A DNA stretch of 27,514 bases from Hyphococcus sp. (GTDB lineage: Bacteria > Pseudomonadota > Alphaproteobacteria > Caulobacterales > Parvularculaceae). This document shows, one piece after another, positions 1-8,288 of the stretch. The notes beneath the pieces were generated by a model. The model ran no database searches and was not told where the DNA came from. It saw nothing but the letters and a program-made list of their open reading frames with translations. The stretch spans positions 1 to 27,514 of the forward strand of contig BQJG01000048.1 in the NCBI GenBank assembly GCA_021604585.1. The letters are read 5' to 3'. The translations under genes were made by a program, and so were the position numbers. How positions within the stretch are numbered: the first letter of the stretch is position 1; each line of letters begins with the position of its first letter.

Positions 1-128
1 ATTCTCGCCGAGAGATGATCAAGGTCGCCATAGGTGAAGGTCTTGCTGTCAGGCAGGGTCAGGAACGGCTTGTTCAGCGAAGCTGCATAAGAGTCGCGCA
101 GCGCCGCGAAGAAATTGTCATTTGTCAT
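1..128 (-). CDS. Partial acyl-CoA synthetase-like protein (AMP-binding family), N-terminus only
   Basis: A reading frame runs leftward from an ATG at 128 off the window edge, giving about 42 residues. The visible N-terminus contains FFAALRDSYAASLNKPFL followed by a TFTYGDLDHLSAR segment. The latter matches the start of acyl-adenylate-forming enzymes (pattern T-x-TYG-[DE]-L-x-x-x-[SA]-x-x), and the length before it resembles malonyl-CoA synthetases of the MatB type. Such enzymes activate a carboxylic acid with ATP and load it onto CoA. A second ATG at 121 is an alternative start; neither has a strong ribosome binding site. The catalytic part lies outside the window, so substrate assignment is tentative. 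Confidence 0.55.
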   Translation of the reverse strand, partial: MTNDNFFAALRDSYAASLNKPFLTLPDSKTFTYGDLDHLSAR

Positions 129-164
129 AACGACTGCATAAGCGATATCGCGATAGCCGAAAAG

Positions 165-1034
165 CTAAACCCCATTGATCGGGATTTTGAGGTAGGAAAC
201 GCCGTTGTTTTCTCTGGGCGGCATGTCGCCGGCGCGCATGTTCACCTGCACCGCAGGCAGGATCAGTCGCGGCATGGAGAGAGTCTTGTCGCGGGCTTCG
301 CGCATGGCGACAAATTCATCCTCCGTAATTCCATCGCGGACATGGATGTTTTTTGCTTTTTCCTCCGCGACTGTTGTTTCAAATTCAAAGTGATCCCGCG
401 TTGGAGACTTGTAGTCGTGGCACATGAAGAGCCGCGTCTTCGGCGGCAGAGCGAATATTTTCTGGATCGAGCGATAAAGCGTGCGCGCATCGCCGCCGGG
501 AAAGTCACAGCGGGCCGTGCCGTAATCGGGCATGAACAGCGTATCGCCGACAAAGGCGGCGTCACCAATGATGATCGTGGAGCACGCCGGCGTGTGCCCG
601 GGCGTGTGTATGTATTTCCCATCTATATCGCCAAGCGTAAACACCTCGCCATCGGCAAAGAGCTTGTCGAACTGGCTTCCGTCGCGTTTGAAAGTGCTTT
701 CTGTGTTGAAGACCTCTGCGAAGTCGTTTTGCACCACATCGATTTTGTTCCCGATGCCTGTTTTGCCGCCGAGCTTTTTCTTGAGGTAGGGTGCAGCAGT
801 GAGGTGATCAGCGTGAACATGGGTTTCGAGAATCCATTCAACCGACAATTTGTTGGCGCGGACATGGTCGATGATCGCATCAGCAGATTTGTTATCTGTG
901 CGGCCAGACGCCGGATCGTAGTCGAGCACGGAATCAATGATCGCGCCTGCGCCGGTCGCGGGGTCGCTGACCACATGGCTTGCGGTGAAGGTGTCTTCGT
1001 CAAAGAAAGTCTTGACCGCCGGCGCCAGCGCCAT
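165..1034 (-). CDS. MBL-fold metallo-hydrolase, persulfide/sulfur dioxygenase-like
   Basis: This 289-residue protein belongs to the metallo-beta-lactamase fold. The metal-binding signature THVHADH is at residues 71-77, followed by HTPGHTPAC, GDTLF and a late CHDY histidine, the usual ligand order. The layout fits the ETHE1/Blh group, which oxidises glutathione persulfide with O2 using a mononuclear iron, rather than glyoxalase II or a true lactamase. I chose ATG 1034 because GGGAGGG lies about 9 bases upstream; an upstream in-frame ATG at 1070 has no comparable site and adds 12 unconvincing residues. It is divergent from the cyclase gene and lies 36 bp downstream of the synthetase fragment's start. 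Family is clear; exact substrate is inferred. Confidence 0.85.
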   Translation of the reverse strand: MALAPAVKTFFDEDTFTASHVVSDPATGAGAIIDSVLDYDPASGRTDNKSADAIIDHVRANKLSVEWILETHVHADHLTAAPYLKKKLGGKTGIGNKIDVVQNDFAEVFNTESTFKRDGSQFDKLFADGEVFTLGDIDGKYIHTPGHTPACSTIIIGDAAFVGDTLFMPDYGTARCDFPGGDARTLYRSIQKIFALPPKTRLFMCHDYKSPTRDHFEFETTVAEEKAKNIHVRDGITEDEFVAMREARDKTLSMPRLILPAVQVNMRAGDMPPRENNGVSYLKIPINGV

Positions 1035-1159
1035 TTTACCATTCCCTCCCGTTGGGGTGCATGGCGCCAATATGCCCGAGCTTGGCGCCGCGGCCTAGTC
1101 TTAGCCCTAGCTTGGCCTGCCGTCTCACGCTATGAAAACCTGCTGTTCAGGGATTGAAG

Positions 1160-3202
1160 ATGTTCGACGAAAAACAGGCCAGCGCGGAGAGGCGCTCCAA
1201 TTTTGACCAGCAGCTCGGCGCCTCGATTGAGGCGGCGGCGGATTGGATTGCTGCGCGGCAGAAACCGGAAGGATACTGGGTCGGGCGGCTGGAATCGAAC
1301 GCCTGCATGGAAGCGCAATGGATCTTGGCGTTGTGGTTCATGGGCCTCGAGAATCATCATCTGCGCCCGCGTCTGGCGCAGTCCTTGCGCGAAACCCAGC
1401 GCGAAGACGGCGCCTGGCAGATTTATTATGAGGCGCCGGCCGGCGACATCAATACGAGTGTTGAGGCATACGCCGCGTTGCGCTCCATGGGCGATAAGCC
1501 TTCTGCACCGCATATGGTTCGCGCCCGCGACTGGATCATGTCGAAGGGCGGGCTTAAAAACATTCGCGTCTTCACACGCTACTGGCTGGCGCTGATTGGC
1601 GAGTGGCCGTGGGAGAAAACGCCAAACCTGCCGCCGGAAGTGATATTCTTCCCGAACTGGTTCGTGTTTTCGATTTACAATTTCGCGCAATGGGCGCGCG
1701 CCACCTTAATGCCGATTGCGGTTTTGTCGGCGCGGCGTCCTTCGAGGCCATTGCCGGGGTCGCGGCGGCTCGACGAGCTGTTCCCGGAAGGTCGGGAGAA
1801 ATATGATTATGCTTACCCGAAAAAACCCGGCGCCGGATTCGCCGACGCGTTCTTTTTAACGGTCGATAAAATCCTTCACGCCCTTCAGGGTTTCGGCGAT
1901 ACGGCGCGCATCGGACTTGTCCGCAACGGTGCGGTTTCGCGTGCAACGGAATGGATCATCAAACATCAGGATGCGGATGGCGTTTGGGGCGGCATCCAGC
2001 CGCCCTGGATTTATTCGCTGATGGCGCTTTATAATGAAGGCTACGCCCATGATCACGCGGTGGTCGCCAAGGGACTTGGCGCGCTTGATGATCCGCGCTG
2101 GCGCGTTGATGCAGGCGAGGCGACATGGATACAAGCCTCGACCAGTCCGGTTTGGGATACGGAGTTGACGCTGCTCGCCTTTGAAGATTGCGAGCTCAAT
2201 GAACGCCACGAGGCGGAAGTCGAAAAGGCGCTCGACTGGCTGTTGGCGCAACAGGTGTTGCGGCCCGGCGACTGGAAGGTGAAGTGCCCCAAGCTCGACC
2301 CCGGCGGCTGGGCCTTTGAATACAAAAACTACTTCTATCCGGATACGGATGATACGGCGGTCGCGTTGATTGCGCTGGCGCCGTTCCGCAACGATCCGAA
2401 GTGGAAAGCCAAAGGCATCGAGACGGCCATAGAGAAAGGCCTCAACTGGCTGATCGGCATGCAATCGAAGGGCGGCGGCTGGGGCGCCTTTGACAAGGAC
2501 AATGACAAGAAAATCCTGACCAAGATTCCGTTTTGCGATTTTGGCGAGGCGCTTGATCCGCCATCGGTGGACGTCACCGCGCATATCATTGAAGCTTTCG
2601 GCAAACTCGGTATCGGCAAAGATCATCCGTCCATGGTCCGCGCGCTCGACTACATCAAACGCGAGCAGGAGGCCGATGGCGCCTGGTTCGGGCGCTGGGG
2701 CGTCAACTATATTTACGGGACAGGCGCGGTGCTGCCCGCACTCGAAGCCATCGGCGAAGACATGACCCAACCCTACATCCGCAAGGCGTCCGACTGGCTG
2801 ATCCTGCACCAGAACGAGGATGGCGGTTGGGGCGAATCCTGCGCGTCCTATATGGACGCGAAACAGATGGGCCGGGGAAAGTCGACGGCCTCGCAAACGG
2901 CTTGGGCGCTCATGGGTCTCGCCGCGGCGCATCGCCCTGAAGACGAGCGCGCCATTGCAGACGGCGTTCAGTTCCTAATCGAGCGCCAGAAAGACGGCAC
3001 ATGGGAAGAGCCGGAATATACCGGCACCGGTTTTCCGGGCTACGGCGTCGGCGCGACCATCAAGCTCAACGATCCGCTATTGCAGGAACGGCTGAAGCAG
3101 GGCCCGGAACTCTCCCGCGCGTTTATGATCAATTATAATCTCTACCGGCACTATTTCCCGCTGATGGCGATGGGACGTGTACGGAAGATGAAGGCGGACT
3201 AA
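1160..3202 (+). CDS. shc: Squalene-hopene cyclase
   Basis: The 680-residue product is a full-length class II triterpene cyclase that converts squalene to hopene/hopanol at the cytoplasmic membrane, the committed step of hopanoid synthesis. The catalytic aspartate motif DTDD is at about residues 395-398. Several QW-type repeats are visible, for example GGGWGAFDKDND, QEADGAWFGRWGVNYIYGTG and NEDGGWGES. The frame also opens at TTG 1154, but ATG 1160 is preceded by AGGGA at a good distance and is preferred. No other hopanoid genes (hpn) lie next to it, so the gene stands alone here. It ends in a 4-bp tail-to-tail overlap with the alpha/beta hydrolase on the opposite strand. Confidence 0.96.
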   Translation: MFDEKQASAERRSNFDQQLGASIEAAADWIAARQKPEGYWVGRLESNACMEAQWILALWFMGLENHHLRPRLAQSLRETQREDGAWQIYYEAPAGDINTSVEAYAALRSMGDKPSAPHMVRARDWIMSKGGLKNIRVFTRYWLALIGEWPWEKTPNLPPEVIFFPNWFVFSIYNFAQWARATLMPIAVLSARRPSRPLPGSRRLDELFPEGREKYDYAYPKKPGAGFADAFFLTVDKILHALQGFGDTARIGLVRNGAVSRATEWIIKHQDADGVWGGIQPPWIYSLMALYNEGYAHDHAVVAKGLGALDDPRWRVDAGEATWIQASTSPVWDTELTLLAFEDCELNERHEAEVEKALDWLLAQQVLRPGDWKVKCPKLDPGGWAFEYKNYFYPDTDDTAVALIALAPFRNDPKWKAKGIETAIEKGLNWLIGMQSKGGGWGAFDKDNDKKILTKIPFCDFGEALDPPSVDVTAHIIEAFGKLGIGKDHPSMVRALDYIKREQEADGAWFGRWGVNYIYGTGAVLPALEAIGEDMTQPYIRKASDWLILHQNEDGGWGESCASYMDAKQMGRGKSTASQTAWALMGLAAAHRPEDERAIADGVQFLIERQKDGTWEEPEYTGTGFPGYGVGATIKLNDPLLQERLKQGPELSRAFMINYNLYRHYFPLMAMGRVRKMKAD

Positions 3203-3978
3203 GCTTCAGGCGACATGAAAAAGTCGCCGAAGATTTCCCAGAATACCGGCGCGCTCGAAACGTTTAGATGGTGGGTTGACGGAATTTCCGTCATTTGCAC
3301 CGATGTACTGGTCATGGATGCGGCGAGCGCGTCGGAAAATCGCCGCGGAATAACGGCGTCATTTTCCGCAGTGATGATTAGCGTTGGCGCCAAAATTTGA
3401 TCGGCGCGTCTCGCCGATTCGTATTTGTCTATGAGCAAGATCGGAACCGGAATGAGCGGAAATTTGCTTTGCGCCACATTCACGATGCTGTCGTAAGGTG
3501 TGATCAGTGCGAGCTTTTCAATTTTACGGTTTGCGGCCACATAAGTGGCGACTCCGCTGCCGAGACTCCGACCCACGACCGAAATTGTCTCGTAGTCGGT
3601 CGCAATCAGATCGTAGAGCGACAAAGCGTCGAGATACAGCGCCGTTTCACTTGGGCCTCCGGTGCTGCCGCTGAAACCGCGATAGTTCATAAGGTAAAAA
3701 TCATAGCCCGGCAGATATTCATTGAAGGGCGAGACATTGCGCGACACCTCTTCTGCATTGCCGCCGAAATACAAAATCGCGCGCTTTTCGCCTGTCGCGA
3801 CTTTCCAGATTTTGATCTTTGCCAGGTCATTTTCGAGATACACCGCTTGAGCTGTATCGGTCTCAATCTCGGGCGTCGGAAAATATAGGAAACTGCGTTG
3901 CAGAACAAAAAGTGAGCCGCATGCGGCGACATAAATGAGTATTGCGCCAAGCACAAATAAACGCAGCATCTTATTCAT
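3199..3978 (-). CDS. Membrane-anchored alpha/beta hydrolase
   Basis: The 259-residue protein starts with a hydrophobic segment (about residues 4-25, LRLFVLGAILIYVAACGSLF) that acts as membrane anchor or lipoprotein-type signal. The rest is an alpha/beta hydrolase of the BEM46/serine aminopeptidase-like type. The nucleophile elbow is GRSLGSG, the acid is probably in TAENDAVIP and the histidine in STHHLNV; YFGGNAEE and NYRGFSGSTGG fit the oxyanion-hole region. ATG 3978 overlaps the stop of the upstream cytochrome gene by 8 bp, indicating translational coupling. It is the last gene of the beta-helix/cytochrome/hydrolase cluster. Substrate unknown. Confidence 0.82.
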   Translation of the reverse strand: MNKMLRLFVLGAILIYVAACGSLFVLQRSFLYFPTPEIETDTAQAVYLENDLAKIKIWKVATGEKRAILYFGGNAEEVSRNVSPFNEYLPGYDFYLMNYRGFSGSTGGPSETALYLDALSLYDLIATDYETISVVGRSLGSGVATYVAANRKIEKLALITPYDSIVNVAQSKFPLIPVPILLIDKYESARRADQILAPTLIITAENDAVIPRRFSDALAASMTSTSVQMTEIPSTHHLNVSSAPVFWEIFGDFFMSPEA

Positions 3979-5209
3979 GGCCACACCCGCCCTCCATCGC
4001 CGCAATCCACTCAGCTATCAATGCGACCCCTTCCTCATGCGTCACGGCGCGCCCCAATTCCGGCATCATCGCGCCGGGGTCGGTGGTTTCCATGCGGAAT
4101 ACAGTGATCGATAAATCCGGCCTGCCGGGAATGATGTCATAGGTGCGCCCGCCCGTGCCGCGCCCGGCGGCGATGGGCGCCTTGCAAGTTCCGAGCGCTG
4201 GCCCCGACGCATCCGGTTCCAGATTCAATCCGGATGTATCGGCCGGACCGTGCGGATTGTGGCAATGGCTGCAATTCACATCGAGATAGGCGCGCGCCCG
4301 CGCTGCGAGGGGTTCGCTTTCATCCGTCCACACTGCGTTGCGTGGAAACTGAAAAGTCTCTTCATCCTGAGGAGCCCGCCCCCGATCCTTCGAGACGGCG
4401 CTTCGCACCTCCTCTGGATGAAGGGGGCGGGCGTCTTGAAGGAGAAGCGAATTTTCATCATCAAGAGTCAGCAAGCCCTTCGCCAGCCAGTGGTCGAGCT
4501 GGTTAAAGCCGGGCGCAAAGCTCGATGGCTTGTTGAGGTGGCGCGCCTTTAATCCGATCGGCTGAATTTCTTTTGTCGTGGCGTTCGTCGCATGACAGCC
4601 GGCGCATTGATTGGCGTTCGGCACGAGATAGGAGAACGGTTCAATCTCTCCGTCATCACGATGCAGCGTTAAAGGAATAACGGCGCCAGTGCGTTTGAGC
4701 GTCGCGCCGGTTTGCTCTTCGTTCCAGACATAGGGGAGGGCGTCCCAGCCTGCTTCGCGCCGCACGAGGATACGGGTTTCAATGAGGCGCAAATGATCGA
4801 GCGCGATAGCGCCATGATCGATCATCCGTTCTTTGCCGATGGAGACGTCGCCAGTCCATCTTGCATCAGGAATTGGATAGTAGAATGTTTTTGTAATGAC
4901 CGTGCCAACCGGAAAGTCGAAAGCGGCCTTGTCATTGTAGGTCGCCGCGGCACCTTCGGGCATCCAGACCGTGCGCAATTTCAGCGCATAATCAGAAAAC
5001 AAGGGCGTTGCGAGATCGTAGGGCGTGACGTTCACGCCCAGATGCAGCGCGCCGTTGTTTACGGCCAGCATGCCCCAGTCGCTCAACTGTTCGGGGTTGT
5101 CCGTCGCGTGAAATGTCGGCGGCGTTTCTTGCGCGCGGGAACAGGCGGTGATGAGAAAAGCGAAGGCGATAATCGAGGCTTGTCTTCGCTTGTGTTGGAA
5201 TATTTGCAT
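3971..5209 (-). CDS. Diheme c-type cytochrome lipoprotein, SO2930/HNE_0200-like
   Basis: The 412-residue protein begins with a lipoprotein signal ending LITAC (Cys about 23). It carries two CxxCH heme motifs, CAGCH at about 202-206 and CSHCH at about 313-317, so it is a periplasmic or outer-membrane-anchored electron carrier. The WMPEG, DFPVGTV and PLFSDYALKLRTVW segments fit a conserved family that, from memory, is encoded next to a parallel beta-helix protein, as here. The open frame extends upstream to 5308 but that extension is translated repeat DNA, so ATG 5209 is preferred. Residues about 256-283 are encoded by a palindromic repeat inserted in frame between the heme domains. Physiological role unknown. 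Confidence 0.82.
   Translation of the reverse strand: MQIFQHKRRQASIIAFAFLITACSRAQETPPTFHATDNPEQLSDWGMLAVNNGALHLGVNVTPYDLATPLFSDYALKLRTVWMPEGAAATYNDKAAFDFPVGTVITKTFYYPIPDARWTGDVSIGKERMIDHGAIALDHLRLIETRILVRREAGWDALPYVWNEEQTGATLKRTGAVIPLTLHRDDGEIEPFSYLVPNANQCAGCHATNATTKEIQPIGLKARHLNKPSSFAPGFNQLDHWLAKGLLTLDDENSLLLQDARPLHPEEVRSAVSKDRGRAPQDEETFQFPRNAVWTDESEPLAARARAYLDVNCSHCHNPHGPADTSGLNLEPDASGPALGTCKAPIAAGRGTGGRTYDIIPGRPDLSITVFRMETTDPGAMMPELGRAVTHEEGVALIAEWIAAMEGGCGHE
4360..4443. repeat. Palindromic repeat element inside the cytochrome coding region
   Basis: Two interleaved inverted-repeat pairs are visible. Arms at 4360-4374 (CTTCATCCTGAGGAG) and 4409-4423 (CTCCTCTGGATGAAG) match at 14 of 15 positions. 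The second pair, 4384-4396 (ATCCTTCGAGACG) and about 4431-4443, matches at 11 of 13. In addition CCCGCCCCC at 4375-4383 is complementary to GGGGGCGGG at 4423-4431. The CATCCTGAGGAG and CCTTCGAGACG words are typical of small dispersed palindromes in alphaproteobacterial intergenic DNA. Here the element keeps the cytochrome frame open. Confidence 0.75.
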
Positions 5210-5242
5210 GAGATTTTGTTCTGGCGTTCGCGGAGCGCGAAT

Positions 5243-5409
5243 CTCCCCTCTCTCGCTGGCGGGTGAGGGGCCGGGGGTGAGGGTGGATTTTATAAATCTC
5301 GTTATCACCGACAGTCTACCGTCACACTGGTTCTTTTTTTGACACCCTCACCCGGAGAGCGCGACTTGTCAGTCGCACTCTCCACCCTCTCCCGCAAACG
5401 GGAGAGGGT
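5243..5409. repeat. REP-like palindrome cluster between the beta-helix and cytochrome genes
   Basis: Several hairpins are packed here. CCCCTC 5245-5250 pairs with GAGGGG 5265-5270. A GGGTGAGGGT segment near 5274-5284 is complementary to ACCCTCACCC at 5344-5353. GAGAG-C-GCGACT 5355-5366 pairs with AGTCGC-A-CTCTC 5371-5382 with one mismatch. ACCCTCTCCCG 5384-5394 and CGGGAGAGGGT 5399-5409 form a perfect 11-bp stem with a CAAA loop. These words (CTCACCC, GGGAGAGGG) are typical of repetitive extragenic palindromes. They may attenuate transcription or protect mRNA between two genes of one operon. Confidence 0.8.
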
Positions 5410-5473
5410 AATACGCTCCGCATTCAGAATTGTTGTCATTCAGCACTCACCGCCCTGCCGTTCTACACGGAGC

Positions 5474-6694
5474 CTACTCCGCCAGCGGTCCGGTCAGAGC
5501 GACCGCGGGAAGTTTTTCAAACGCGCAATCATGGGTTCCGTCTTTGACGATGCGCGGGTTTTTATTGTCGTTCGGCCCGTCCACATTAAGCACTTTCGCT
5601 TCGCCATTCTGCACGCACAAGACATCGCCCGGCCCGGCGAGCGCTGGATCGACATATCCGTCCCAAAGCACATCGGGAATACGGCCCATGGGACCAGCAA
5701 CTGCGATCTTCAGCGCCTGCAGGTCGAGGCCGTCTGGGTTGTCGCCGCCGCCCTCAAAGCGATTGCCGTAAATATATATGCCGTCCGCATAAGGGTCGAA
5801 ATCGTCTTGCATGCCGTCAGTCGAAAGGCCTGACGAGAATATGCTGGCGACGATCACATTCGCTGTCTTGTTGTCGCGAATATCATTGTCGAAGATCTCG
5901 ACCTCGTCATTGGAATTGACGACGACGCCAGAGCCCGCTGGGACTGAGGACACGGCGGTGCCTTCGAGCCCGAAATTCTTGGTATTGTTGTTGTAAATTT
6001 CGTTTTTGTAGACCCGCGTGCGTGCGCCCGGCTGCGGCAGGTTCGGCATGTTAAAAACAAGAATGCCGCCGGTGTTGTTGGTGGCGACATTGCCATAGAC
6101 ATCGGCGCCGGTGGTGTTCTCAATCTCGATGCCAGCGACATTGTATTCCGCGCGGTTGTTGCGGATGACGACATTCTGCGACTGGCCGATATAAAGACCG
6201 GCGTCAGAGGCGCCGATGGCGACGCTTTCTTCCATCAGCAGATTTTTGACCTGTACTGGATAAATGCCGTAAGCGCCGTTTTCTGTTTTTGGCGTTCCTG
6301 TCCATTCCGTGCGCACCCGGCGAATGATGATGTTCTCGCCTTCAGATATTTTCAGTGCGTCGCCTTTAGTGTCTTCAATAGCGAGGTCTTCGATGGTGAA
6401 ATCGCTGGCGGTCACGAGGAGACCTTCGGCGCCTGCGACCTGGCCAGCGAAAGTGAGCACCGATTTGTCCATGCCCGCGCCCTTGATGGTGACGCCGTTG
6501 ACGGTCAGGCTGAGCGAACGGTCAAAGGCGAAACGGCCTTCGGGAATGGTGATGACATCGCCGGTTTTTGCATCGAGCAGCTGCGTCATCAGCGTTTCCT
6601 GATAAGACGTATCGCCAGGCGCGGCAGTTGTTTCTTTTTCACCACAGCCAGCGAGGAGCGCAAATGCTGCACTCGCGAATACCAGTTCTTTCAT
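5474..6694 (-). CDS. Parallel beta-helix lipoprotein, partner of diheme cytochrome
   Basis: The 406-residue protein opens with the lipoprotein signal MKELVFASAAFALLAGC (lipid-modified Cys 17). The body shows right-handed parallel beta-helix repeats with stacked Asn/Asp-rich turns, such as GDVITIPEG, GVTIKGAG, DFTIEDLAIEDTKGDALKIS, NVVIRNNRAEYNVAGIEIEN and ADVYGNVATNNTGGILVFN. This fold is usual in carbohydrate-active and surface proteins (NosD/pectate-lyase type), but no catalytic assignment can be made. AGAGGG lies about 8 bases upstream of ATG 6694. It is the first gene of the leftward cluster and precedes the diheme cytochrome, a pairing I recall from other marine proteobacteria. Confidence 0.82.
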   Translation of the reverse strand: MKELVFASAAFALLAGCGEKETTAAPGDTSYQETLMTQLLDAKTGDVITIPEGRFAFDRSLSLTVNGVTIKGAGMDKSVLTFAGQVAGAEGLLVTASDFTIEDLAIEDTKGDALKISEGENIIIRRVRTEWTGTPKTENGAYGIYPVQVKNLLMEESVAIGASDAGLYIGQSQNVVIRNNRAEYNVAGIEIENTTGADVYGNVATNNTGGILVFNMPNLPQPGARTRVYKNEIYNNNTKNFGLEGTAVSSVPAGSGVVVNSNDEVEIFDNDIRDNKTANVIVASIFSSGLSTDGMQDDFDPYADGIYIYGNRFEGGGDNPDGLDLQALKIAVAGPMGRIPDVLWDGYVDPALAGPGDVLCVQNGEAKVLNVDGPNDNKNPRIVKDGTHDCAFEKLPAVALTGPLAE

Positions 6695-6794
6695 GTCATT
6701 TCCCTCTCGCTGCGCGCTTACCTTGATTTTAGGCGCGGCCTCTCACAGCATTCAATGATGCCGGAATCGCGGCGGGAATTAAAGGAAACATTGC

Positions 6795-8288
6795 ATGTCA
6801 TTGTCGCGGCGAAATCTGATGCAGTCGGGGGGCTTCGGGGCCATGTTGCTGACGGCGGCGGGCGCCTGTTCGCGCTCTGATCAGGCAGCCTCCAATGATC
6901 TGGCGAAACTCGATGCGGTGGAAACGGCGGCGCGGATCAAGTCAGGCGATCTTGGCGCCGCCGAAGCGGTTGAGGCGGCGATTGATCGCGCTGAGCGGAT
7001 CGACAAAAAAATCAACGCCATCGTTACAAAGACCTTCAAGAGCGCGCGAGAGTCTGTGAAGGCTGACGCCGTATCCGGGGGGGTGATGGCTGGCGTGCCG
7101 ACTTTCATCAAGGATCTTTATGACGTGACCGGCGTGCCGACCGGTTTTGGCAGCCGCGCTTTCCCGGGATATAAGGGTGAAGAGCAACTGCCTTTTGTCA
7201 CCGGGTTTTTAAATCTCGGCGTTGTCAGTCTTGGCAAATCCGCGACGCCCGAATTCGGTCTCACCGCGACGACGGAATCAATCGCGACGGGCAAGACGCG
7301 CAACCCGTGGAATCTCGATCACTCGACCGGCGGCTCGTCAGGCGGCGCCGCCGCGCTGGTGTCGAGCGGCGTTGTGCCGATTGCGCATGCGACAGATGGC
7401 GGCGGATCGATCCGCATTCCTGCGTCCTGCTGCGGCACAATTGGCCTGAAAGTTTCGCGTGGACGCACGCCGCGCGGCGAGCCTGCCGATATGCCGCTTT
7501 CGCTTTCGACCCATGGTGTTGAAAGCCGCACCATGCGCGACACGGCGGCGGTTTCGGCGGCGATGGCGCTGCCTGCTGCGGAGAGCGGCTTGCCGCCGCT
7601 CGACCTTGTGACGGCGCCAGTGAAGCCGCGGTTGCGTATCGCCGTCGTCACGCAAGGCGCGGATGGCGGCTTCACCCCCGACGCCGCAGTGACGGAAGCG
7701 ACGCAAAGCGTTGCCGCGCTCTGCGCAGACCTCGGGCACCATGTCGAGGAAGCGGTTTTCCCGCTAGGCGAAGGGTTCTCCGCTGACTTCAGCCTATACT
7801 GGGCCGCCTTCGCGCACCGGGTTGTGAAAATCTGGGAGGAGAGGACGCATCTGCCGCGCAACGGTCTTGCGTTCGAGCCATTCACGCTCGGGCTGGTCAA
7901 AATTTTCGAGGACAATCAGGCGGAATACGAAACCGCCGTGTCGCGCCTTCAAAGCGTTCAGGCCATCATGGAGGGCTTTCACCAGGACTATGATGTGATC
8001 CTGTCGCCGGTGGTGCGCACGCCGCCGCCGCCCATCGGTTATTTCGATGCGTCGCTGGATTACGAGACGTTGATCGAACGGCTGACGGACTATGTTCAGT
8101 ACACGCCCGTTTACAATGTCTCCGGCGCGCCGGCGATCTCGCTGCCGCTGTCCATGTCGCCGGACGGGCTTCCCATCGGCGCCATGTTCGGCGCGCCTAT
8201 CGGACGTGAGGACTGGCTGCTTGGCCTTGGCTATGAGTTGGAGGAGGCGCGGCCCTGGGCGGGGAGAAAGCCTGTGGTGTGGGGTTAG
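6795..8288 (+). CDS. Tat-exported amidase-signature hydrolase
   Basis: The 497-residue protein starts MSLSRRNLMQSGGFGAML, a twin-arginine-type leader followed by a lipobox-like AAGAC, suggesting folded export and possibly lipid anchoring. The remainder is an amidase-signature enzyme. The Lys-cisSer-Ser triad is visible as K106 (FIKDLYDV), S181 in GGSSGG and S205 in DGGGSIRIPA. The C-terminal YNVSGAPAISLPLSMSPDGLPIGAMF is also typical. It hydrolyses amide or related C-N bonds; substrate cannot be told. It is divergent from the beta-helix gene, with a 100-bp shared upstream region, and overlaps purQ tail-to-tail by 4 bp. Confidence 0.9.
   Translation: MSLSRRNLMQSGGFGAMLLTAAGACSRSDQAASNDLAKLDAVETAARIKSGDLGAAEAVEAAIDRAERIDKKINAIVTKTFKSARESVKADAVSGGVMAGVPTFIKDLYDVTGVPTGFGSRAFPGYKGEEQLPFVTGFLNLGVVSLGKSATPEFGLTATTESIATGKTRNPWNLDHSTGGSSGGAAALVSSGVVPIAHATDGGGSIRIPASCCGTIGLKVSRGRTPRGEPADMPLSLSTHGVESRTMRDTAAVSAAMALPAAESGLPPLDLVTAPVKPRLRIAVVTQGADGGFTPDAAVTEATQSVAALCADLGHHVEEAVFPLGEGFSADFSLYWAAFAHRVVKIWEERTHLPRNGLAFEPFTLGLVKIFEDNQAEYETAVSRLQSVQAIMEGFHQDYDVILSPVVRTPPPPIGYFDASLDYETLIERLTDYVQYTPVYNVSGAPAISLPLSMSPDGLPIGAMFGAPIGREDWLLGLGYELEEARPWAGRKPVVWG

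Noticed and set aside
15..1157. Long open frame on the plus strand across 15-1157
   Set aside because: It lies antisense to the clear MBL-fold gene, shows no recognisable domain, and is rich in Arg/His/Val as expected from the reverse of a GC-rich gene.
5210..5308. Extension of the cytochrome frame upstream to 5308
   Set aside because: The added residues (TLTPGPSPASERGE) are translated REP DNA; a lipoprotein signal begins at 5209.
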